A stretch of 64,000 bases of DNA, taken from the NCBI GenBank assembly GCA_012845835.1, contig JABAKD010000004.1:3132433-3196432 (forward strand), written 5' to 3'. The DNA is from Undaria pinnatifida (taxonomy: Eukaryota > Sar > Phaeophyceae > Laminariales > Alariaceae). Below are positions 57,383-64,000 of the stretch, piece by piece. The translations under genes and the position numbers were made by a program. How positions within the stretch are numbered: position 1 is the first letter of the stretch; every line of letters begins with the position of its first letter. Under the pieces are notes generated by a model. The model saw only the letters and a program-made list of their open reading frames with translations. It did not search any database and was not told where the DNA came from.

Positions 57383-58324
57383 TCCTTCGTGAGGACATTT
57401 ACACCCGCAGCACGCGAGATCGAAGTTGCACACGCAGCTTGCAAATATTAGTTTTGATTGAATCTTGGATCTCACAACTGACTTGTGAAATATTTTTTTT
57501 TGTATAAACGAAAGGAACTCGAATTCAGTTCAGCCGCGGAAGAGCATTCTACGTAAGGTTCCTCTTAGTTTAAAACTGGAAGTTTTTTTCCTGTTATGCG
57601 CAGCCTTCCATCTTCTTGCCGTCATCTACGTACAGTGGTGTCCCCACTGCTGCCCCCCTTTCCCCCTTCCCTTCGACCCCAGCCATGGTGGCTCAGCCTT
57701 ATCTCCGCCTCCGCCCTTAACACAGCACGGTCTCCACTCCGAACTAGGGTTAGGGTTACCTGGAATGACTATGGCAGGCATAGCTCATCTACCGCCGTAT
57801 GCCATCTATCGATGAACCGTTCGGCTGCTTCGAGGACTCCCCGGTGCCCCTTGCCCCCCTTCCTTGCTGCATTGGTATGCAGCACGGTCGCCTCTCCCAA
57901 CACCAACGGGGGGAGGGGTCCGTGCATGCCTCGGCGGCTCGAAACCTTTCACACATTGGACAAAACCCCATAAAGTGATGTATGTATTTTAGCTAATGTA
58001 GTTCAGGTCTGAATTATACGCTTTTGCCGGATCAGACCCCTATCTAATAATGATCTGTGTATTTTAGGGCAAGCAGATCCCTGGTCTGTATGATCTGCAT
58101 GGCCTATAGATTGTTGTCGGATGGGAGCCGAATGATCTGCGTAATCTATTTGTAGCGCATGCATCATGGGTTAGGTTTGCACCTCGATAACCATCCTCCT
58201 GATGACCGCCAAAAAAATAAAAAAACGGTACCCTGGTTGTCTAGCTCACGCAGTGATTGGCATGTTTTACAGCGTCGTTGCCAAACCAACGCCAACCCCA
58301 ATATCGTATACATATAATGTTTTA

Positions 58325-58778
58325 CAGCGTCGGTGCCAACCGAGGCCAACTATTATATGTCCCCTTGAAGGATTTATAATTTCCGCGCACAGATTGAGTT
58401 GCCCCGCCCGTCCCCCGCCCCCGCTCCCTCTTGTTCAAACCCAGGCCCCACGCCCCTAAAAACTCCTCCCTGCCCTCACCGGTTATACGACTTACGGATA
58501 CATTTCACAAACTGACTTATTTCCTTCCACAGCTGTCAGATTCTGTCGCCCTCAGAAACGGGTTTTATAGTTTCCGCGCACATACTGATTAACATCACCC
58601 TGTTGACCCTGGTGCAAGCTACACTGTAGTTCCATGGGGGGTCGCCGACCTATATCCTTAATGAGGACACACCCAGTAATACGCGCGATTGGAGTATCAC
58701 ACACAGCTTGCAAAGATGAGTTTCGACAAAATCTTCGATCTCACAGCTGAAGTGTAGTTCTATTTTTATAATATATAA
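58325..58778 (+). mobile_element. R1 element, full body
   Basis: TTATAATTTCCGCGCACAGA, poly-C, CACCGGTTATACGACTTACG, CACCCTGTTGACCCTGGTGC, ATGAGTTTCGACAAAATCTT. The in-frame reading has a stop (CTGAAGTGTAG) late in the conserved peptide. Confidence 0.85.
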
Positions 58779-58919
58779 AGGGCTTCGCTCGCGGGCGGCT
58801 GGGCGCCGCCCGCTACGCTTGCGGAAGGAGGAATGGACATTCAGTAGGAAGGCGGAAAAGAAGCACAAATGGCGCAACTGGCGACTTGAAAATGCCAAGA
58901 GGTCAATATATAGTTCAAC

Positions 58920-59330
58920 GGTACAGGATAGAGACGATTATGATTATGAGTTTGTTATTATTATCCATTCGCCCAGTCCATGATGGACACGTCGGAGGAC
59001 TTGCTTGGCATATCCTTCCACCTCTCAGGTAGCACCTGTAAACTCATTAATAGCTCTCTCTAAGTCGATCATCAATATTAAATTATCGCAGTGCATAAAC
59101 ACCAGGCACGCGCTTGTCGAGGATAGAGACAGGAAAACTACAACTTAAGATGTAAAGGAGCGCAGTGCCAAAAAAAACATGCTGGAAGCAGAAACTTGAA
59201 CGCACACACCGCAAACATGTGAAGTACATTTGTATTCCTGAAAGACGAAGAGCACGCATTTAAATTTAGGCATAGTTCTTAAAAAACGATGCTGGTATAA
59301 TAAACCACAACTCAACGTTCTATAAAGAAC
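58920..59330. other. 3' flank of the second gene, no recognised features
   Basis: No repeat or coding call. Expected to hold the 3' UTR of the minus-strand gene ending at 59337. Confidence 0.35.
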
Positions 59331-59336
59331 GTGCTG

Positions 59337-59441
59337 TCAACATTGCTTCCGAAGGAGCATGCAGGCTTGCTTGGACTCTTCCTCCTCAGCGGAGGTACCC
59401 AGCACCTTGCACTCTTGTTTTTTGTCGATGATCTTGTGGAT
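59337..59441 (-). CDS. Second gene, exon D (stop)
   Basis: Acceptor CAACGTTTGTGGACAG after a C/T-rich stretch. Codes 34 residues, IHKIIDKKQECKVLG to CMLLRKQC, then TGA. In a longer upstream reading the frame stays open, so the acceptor is the best phase-0 choice rather than proven. Confidence 0.68.
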   Translation of the reverse strand: MHKIIDKKQECKVLGTSAEEEESKQACMLLRKQC

Positions 59442-61660
59442 CTGTCCACAAACGTTGAAGCATGGCGGGAGGACGTCGATAAGTATGTGTAAAAAAGTAT
59501 TCGTACTTCTCTCCAGCAGACGTCGTAACCATCCAAATTATTGGAGCTCCTTTCGTTGTTAGTAATTGTTGTGGTATTGTTGTACTTGCTCTTGGTACTC
59601 GGAAAAAGAGCCGCACTTCATAGACTATATCCGCACGCCATCCCCTAGGCCTGAGCAAGAGACATGGATGTTTCGACTCGTGACACATAGGACGCAAGAC
59701 AAGAGTAGAACGTACCTCGATGTCGAACGCCCTCGTGGCACCGTGGGAATGGAATGCGGGATGTATATCGAGCAAGTGGTCGCCTGCCTTCTTCAGGAGG
59801 TCACCGACCTTGATGTCGCCGGTGCACTTCGTGTTTATGTCCTCGCTGACTTGGCGGCCCTCGGCGGCTGCTTCGCAGGGCTTCTGCAAACGACAACAAC
59901 GGATGGGAATACCTTGCGTTCAGTGAATGTTCAAAATAGTAAGGCCACGTAGCTGTCGTCGATTTCCAAAGTTTGAAAGGAAGTCGTACAATTTAACACT
60001 GCTGTTGTAATGAAGGCGGTCGTTTATGGGCAAAGCCCTGCCTGGTACCACAACGTTGCTAACACCTATGAAACCACCACTGGGACAGGAACGAACGGGA
60101 TTCACAGTCGCAACTGGTAAGCGTAAGCCCCGGTATACTGCTATATAAGGCCTACCGGCGGAATACCGACAACGAAGGGTAAGAGACAGTACCTGCTGTA
60201 TATATTGTTCGGTACTACTCTATTACTGCTGCTATCAACACTATTACGACCGACGTGTACTGCGATTCCTGAAGAGGTTGCGCACCCTACTTGTACTCGT
60301 TAATATAAAGAGTTAATGTGGTTGTATGAAAAATGAGTAACAACAGTAGTAGTACACCGCGTCACTACATGAACAACTCGCTAACCCCAATCACGGGACT
60401 GCTCTCCAGCATCACCCAGGTTAACTTCAGCTTCTGTTTACTGCTATATATCAACCTCCAGTGTGTACTGCGACTGGTGCTGAGGTATCATGCTGCTGTG
60501 TTATTCATCACTGCATGGACCATTTTTACAACCCTGGCTGACCCCCGTGATGAGACTTGCCCGTTTTCATTGCGTCTTACATGTATAGATACCACGTAGT
60601 CGTAGTCTTACATCCAAAACGTTGTTTATATCACAGCACAAAGCGTCACTGCATGGACCACTTGTCCAACCCCCGCTTACCCCGATGACGGGACTGCCCC
60701 GTACTCGTAGTCGTACATACATGAAGTGTGTTTGGCTGTACGTATGAAAAAGAAATCGCATCACACAGCGTCACTGCATAGGTCTACTCGTAGACCTGAG
60801 TACTTGCACAATTCCCGCTTATACCTCGATGACATGACTGCCCCGTACACGTACTCGTGCATGCAAAAGTGTGTTTGTATGCATGAAAAAGAAATCGCAG
60901 CACACAACTGCGTAGACAACTAGTACAACATGCTTACCCCGACGACGGGACTGCCCTCCGTGACCACCAAGGCGAACTTGAGTTTGTTCAGGCTACGCGT
61001 CCCCAAGCACAGCTTCCACACCGTGTGGTAGTTCGACCACGCTGGTGTAGCACACACATGCTACAGCAGACGTTGCAGACAGGCACACAAGGTCAAACAA
61101 TGTAAATTTCAATGTGCATCATTATTGGAAACAGGATTCGCTTGAGTTCACCAACACCCAAAACCACATACATGCATACTGGTAGTCTATTGCGCACAAC
61201 TTGCAGCACACAACTCTCAACATCATCAGTAGTATAGTAGCTGACAGCAAACATCAAATTCCAACAACACGAAGAAATGAAACTCACGTTTCGTCAAGCT
61301 CTCAGCTCCTTCGTTAGGGACGCCGATCGAAGGTGAATCACAGGTGTCCGCGTCACACCAGTCACCCACACGAGGGTTGTCGCCGCTTCCCCAGTGCTTC
61401 TTGTTAAGGTTACATGAAAAGCTTGGCACGTGGAAGGCTCGTCACTCCTGCAGGTGTCGCAGACAGCGTCCTGGGAACTCCTGTTTTTCCTATTTCGTGC
61501 GATGAGGAAGCCGTCACAACCCTTGCTCGGGCACGGCCAGTCAGGATTGCCAGAAGAAGCTGAGTCCCGTTCTTGCCCGACCAGCTTCCACACGCCTGAT
61601 CCTGAACCTCCACCACCCCCACTGCTGTTGGCGGAGCCTCCTCCCGCACTAGCCTTGGTC
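59337..61660 (-). CDS. Unrecognised Cys-rich protein, C-terminal exons (partial gene)
   Basis: Four blocks join in phase: A (to 61288), B (60938-61041), C (59716-59883), D (59337-59441, TGA stop). The readable part is about 175 residues. A Gly/Ser-rich linker and a segment with DWPCPSKGC and VCDTC come first, then WCDADTC, HTVWKLCLGTR, KLKFALVVTEGSPVVG, TGDIKVGDLLKKAGDHLLDI, SHGATRAFDIE and a Cys/Glu-rich tail (KKQECKVLGTSAEEEE). The paired cysteines could bind metal or form disulfides. The 5' exons are outside or unidentified. In block A the frame used by the spliced part is closed by a TGA at 61442-61444, while the frame just upstream is a different one, so there is a frameshift, a missed small exon or an assembly error. 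I do not know the family. Confidence 0.6.
59716..59883 (-). CDS. Second gene, exon C
   Basis: Acceptor GTCGTTTGCAG. Codes 56 residues, KPCEAAAEGR to TRAFDIE, with a charged middle (INTKCTGDIKVGDLLKKAGD). Donor GAG with GTACGT, phase 0. Confidence 0.75.
60365..60445 (-). pseudogene. Decayed copy of the 3' end of exon B (echo 1)
   Basis: Reads KLKLTWVMLESSPVIG before a GTTAGC, against KLKFALVVTEGSPVVG before GTAAGC in the real exon. Lies in the intron between B and C. Confidence 0.75.
60640..60715 (-). pseudogene. Decayed copy of the end of exon B (echo 2)
   Basis: GCTTACCCCGATGACGGGAC and TGCCCCGT on the plus strand match the exon B donor region (GCTTACCCCGACGACGGGAC). The rest is lost. Confidence 0.72.
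60770..60920 (-). pseudogene. Decayed copy of the end of exon B (echo 3) with flanking duplication
   Basis: CGATGACATGACTGCCCCGT is the exon remnant. The intron text around it (GTGTGTTTG..TG.ATGAAAAAGAAATCGCA) is duplicated at 60727-60790 and 60850-60910, showing that exon and intron were copied together. Confidence 0.7.
60938..61041 (-). CDS. Second gene, exon B
   Basis: Acceptor GCTACACCAG, completing a Pro codon with block A's last base. Codes WSNYHTVWKLCLGTRSLN and KLKFALVVTEGSPVVG. Donor GGG with GTAAGC, phase 0. Confidence 0.7.
61288..61441 (-). CDS. Second gene, block A (spliced frame)
   Basis: Contains CNLNKKHW, VGDWCDADTCDSPSIG and GAESLTK, then donor GTGAGT with one base of the next codon (phase 1). 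A true 5' boundary was not found; the candidate acceptor at TGCCAAG (61422) is weak. Confidence 0.55.
61442..61660 (-). CDS. Second gene, block A upstream part (other frame)
   Basis: Gly/Ser linker, then GVWKLVGQERD, NPDWPCPSKGCDGFLIARN and QDAVCDTCRSDEPSTC. Composition looks coding, and the Cys spacing resembles a small zinc-binding module, but the frame differs by one from the downstream part. Confidence 0.4.
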
Positions 61661-62029
61661 CGCTTCGCAAATTGCAAATTTCAACTTCAAATTGTTATTG
61701 CCGATCCGGCAAATTTCAAATTCAAATTGTTTGCAGCCGTCAACGGCAATTCCCTCCCAACAGCCAGCAATTGGCCAACTTCAAAAGTAAAAGTACAAAA
61801 AAGAAGTTGCTGAAAAAGCAAAATAAAAATATCAGAGCAAGCAGTAAAGATGAGAGAATGACAGCTAAGTAAGAATGAGACTAGGGAAAGCAAGGAAGGC
61901 AAGGAACTTCGGGACGGTTCTTTTCCCCAGCAACTAATTTTCTTTTCGGCAATTACGGGCTGAGAAGGGCTGAGAGGGGGGAGGATATGCCGAGCGAGAC
62001 GTCCGACGGGGGCGAGGTCTAGGTATATA

Positions 62030-62560
62030 GTTGTATACCCCTACCTCTATGCGACCTAAAGATGTTTTTAAAAAACCCTTTCGCCCCCCCCCCCCCCCAC
62101 CCCCCACCCCTTCAAACGCTCCGCCCTCTCCTCACTGGTTATACGACTTACAGGATATGATTTATAGTTTCCACGCACAGATTGAGGTCCCCCCCCCCAG
62201 CGCCAACTTGATCAAACCCAGGCCCCCACGTCCTTGAAAACTCCTCCCTCCCCTCACCGGTTATTCGACTTACAGGATTCACTTGATAAACTGATGCATT
62301 TCCTTCCACACCTGTCAGATTTTGTCCCCCTCAAAAACGGGTTTTATAGTTTCCGCGCACAGACTGACTTACATCACCCTGTTGACCCTGATAGCTACAC
62401 TGTAGTTGCAACGGGAGTCGTCGACTTATATCCTTAAAGAGTACACACAACCCGTTATACGCACGATCGGAGTATCACACACAGCTTGGAAAGATGAGTT
62501 TCGACAAAATCTTTGATCTCACAGCTGGAGTGTATTTTTTTTTTTATAATATATATATAA
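62030..62560 (+). mobile_element. R1 composite, downstream-most copy
   Basis: TATGCGACCTAAAG, poly-C, TTATACGACTTACAGGATAT, then the full body with TTTTGTCCCCCTCAAAAACG and GATCGGAGTATCACACACAG, ending TTTTTTTTTTATAATATATA. Confidence 0.82.
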
Positions 62561-63640
62561 TGTGGGGAGGGGCAATACTGATACCGCTGACTGATACCGC
62601 TGTTGATGAAAGCAGGACAGAACTGGCAGATCGTGTAGCAAGGCACCAATGTGACCTAACATATGGAACCTGTGCCACAATATCTGTTTGCTGCCCCCGA
62701 AGTCGAATTCGATTTCGAGAGAGTTCTTGTGTCTTTTGCTCTTTTCGATTCGTTTTGTTGCTACATTCCTGTGTTGCTTTGTTTCCTTCATTTTTCCTTG
62801 GGGGGGCGACAGCGACTGAAATCGGAGCCCGGTGTCGACGGGAATAGGAAGGAGGTGTGACTAGCTTGCAGGCTCGTCCGGTAACAGAGCTAGAAAACTG
62901 TGCTGCTCGTGCTTTCCCTCTGTTGTACGAGTACGAGTAGTTTGTGTTTTTGCGTGGCGTTATTTCTCTTTATTTCTTTCGTTATGTCGTCCTCTCTCTG
63001 CCTCCCCTTCCCTTCCTTCCCTTAGATAGTCATGCACCACACATCTTCCAAAGCTACGCGGCACATGAGAGAGAGGGGACATCAACGGGAGAGGGGGTTC
63101 ATTTGTTTGGTCTTGTCTCGTCCCGCCTTTCTGCTTTTGTTTGCCTGTTTATGTCCCGTTTCAGGAGTCCTTCTGTTTTTTTTCTTCGCGTTTTTTGTTT
63201 TGTTTTGTTCTACCACTGCTGCTCAGTGAATCTTTCATTCTTTGGTTTGTTTTCTGCTTTGTTATTCGTATGTTGAAGGTACCCGGTACGCTGGCGTTTC
63301 ATTTGATTTCCTCGGTTCGTTTGCTATTAATTGTATTAATAGTTGATTTTGGTGTCTCTGTTTACAACAGTTTGTGACCACATATTTTTTTATCTCTAGG
63401 ATATAGAGTCGGGATGAACGCTGCGTGTTCTGCTGGTGGCGGTATGTAGAAAAAACCGATTTAATGTCAGAAAGAGTATACAGAATGTCATCGTCGACGC
63501 CAATATGAAAGTCGCTCCTCTGATGATGTCGGGCTTGTCTTGGTCTTGGGACGGGTGTTGGCCGAGGCCGAGACTCGCTTGTTGTTTCCTGCGTGTGGCA
63601 AGGAGGTGCCTTCACAAACCTCTCTCGCGTTAGGCGAGGG
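62561..63640. other. Stretch without recognised features
   Basis: T-rich on the plus strand. Open frames here are short and show no domain. It could hold 5' exons or introns of the second gene, but none is supported. Confidence 0.35.
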
Positions 63641-63654
63641 GAAATTCGAAGGGT

Positions 63655-64000
63655 ATGTTCGATACGGTACCGGTGTTCTCGGTACCGGTATGGATGTCGT
63701 ACTGAACTTACCGAAGTGTCCGGTACCGGTATTGACGTCGTACCGTACATACCGAAGTGTCCGGTACCGGTATTGCAGGTGTACCGAACTTACCGAGGTG
63801 TCCGCCACCGGTAGGAAAGTATGTACCGGAACCGTCGGTACCGGTATTGATGTCATACCGAACTTACCGAAGTTTCGGGTACCGATATTGATGTCGTACC
63901 GAACTTACCGAAAAATCCGGTGCCGGTATTGGTGTCGTACCGAACTTACCGAAGTTTCCGGTACCGATATTGATGTCGTACCGAACTTACCGAAACGTCC
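63655..64000. repeat. CGGTACCGGTATTGATGTCG tandem array, running off the window
   Basis: About eight units of 40-50 bp: CGGTACCGGTATTGATGTCG, TACCGAACTTACCGAAGTGT. GGTACCGG is close to self-complementary. The array continues beyond the window. Confidence 0.88.

Overview
This is nuclear DNA from a eukaryote, not a prokaryote. There are no densely packed ORFs, the recognisable coding sequence is split by GT-AG introns, and the space between is filled with tRNA-derived SINEs, small inverted-repeat elements, minisatellites and simple repeats. Two short TTAGGG-type runs suggest that telomere repeat. I cannot name the species. A protist or algal genome with very large, repeat-filled introns would fit.

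The main gene lies on the minus strand between 42982 and 3773. Ten exons, all with compatible splice phases, give a 491-residue protein that is clearly the OST48/DDOST/WBP1 subunit of oligosaccharyltransferase, the ER complex that N-glycosylates proteins. The gene spans about 39 kb for 1,476 coding bases. Intron 1 alone is about 17 kb. One intron appears to be GC-AG.

A second minus-strand gene ends at 59337. Its last four coding blocks (D 59337-59441, C 59716-59883, B 60938-61041, A from 61288 upward) join in phase, but I do not recognise the product, and block A shows a reading-frame conflict. A possible first exon on the plus strand at 43751-43891 would make the 42983-43750 interval a shared, divergent promoter region.

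The rest is repeats. (i) SINE-A and SINE-B have tRNA-like heads and A-rich tails. (ii) R1 is a dispersed family ending in a conserved stretch that reads MSFDEIFDLTAGVY, followed by an AT-rich tail. (iii) R3 is an older family into which R1 and SINE-B have inserted. (iv) Inverted-repeat elements: MITE-A (about 243 bp), an 89-bp mini-MITE, a 730-790 bp element with TCGACT-rich ends (TIR-760), and a 3-kb foldback with 865-bp arms. (v) Large tandem arrays include a pentanucleotide, a 30-bp minisatellite with a 600-bp higher-order period, and a 188-bp satellite. (vi) Several loci repeat one short, often self-complementary word at irregular spacing, with a different word at each locus.

Two patterns look most worth pursuing. 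Both genes carry decayed partial copies of their own exon ends in the neighbouring introns, so introns seem to have grown by tandem duplication across exon-intron boundaries. The near-palindrome TACCWGGTA is dispersed in unrelated contexts far more often than expected by chance.
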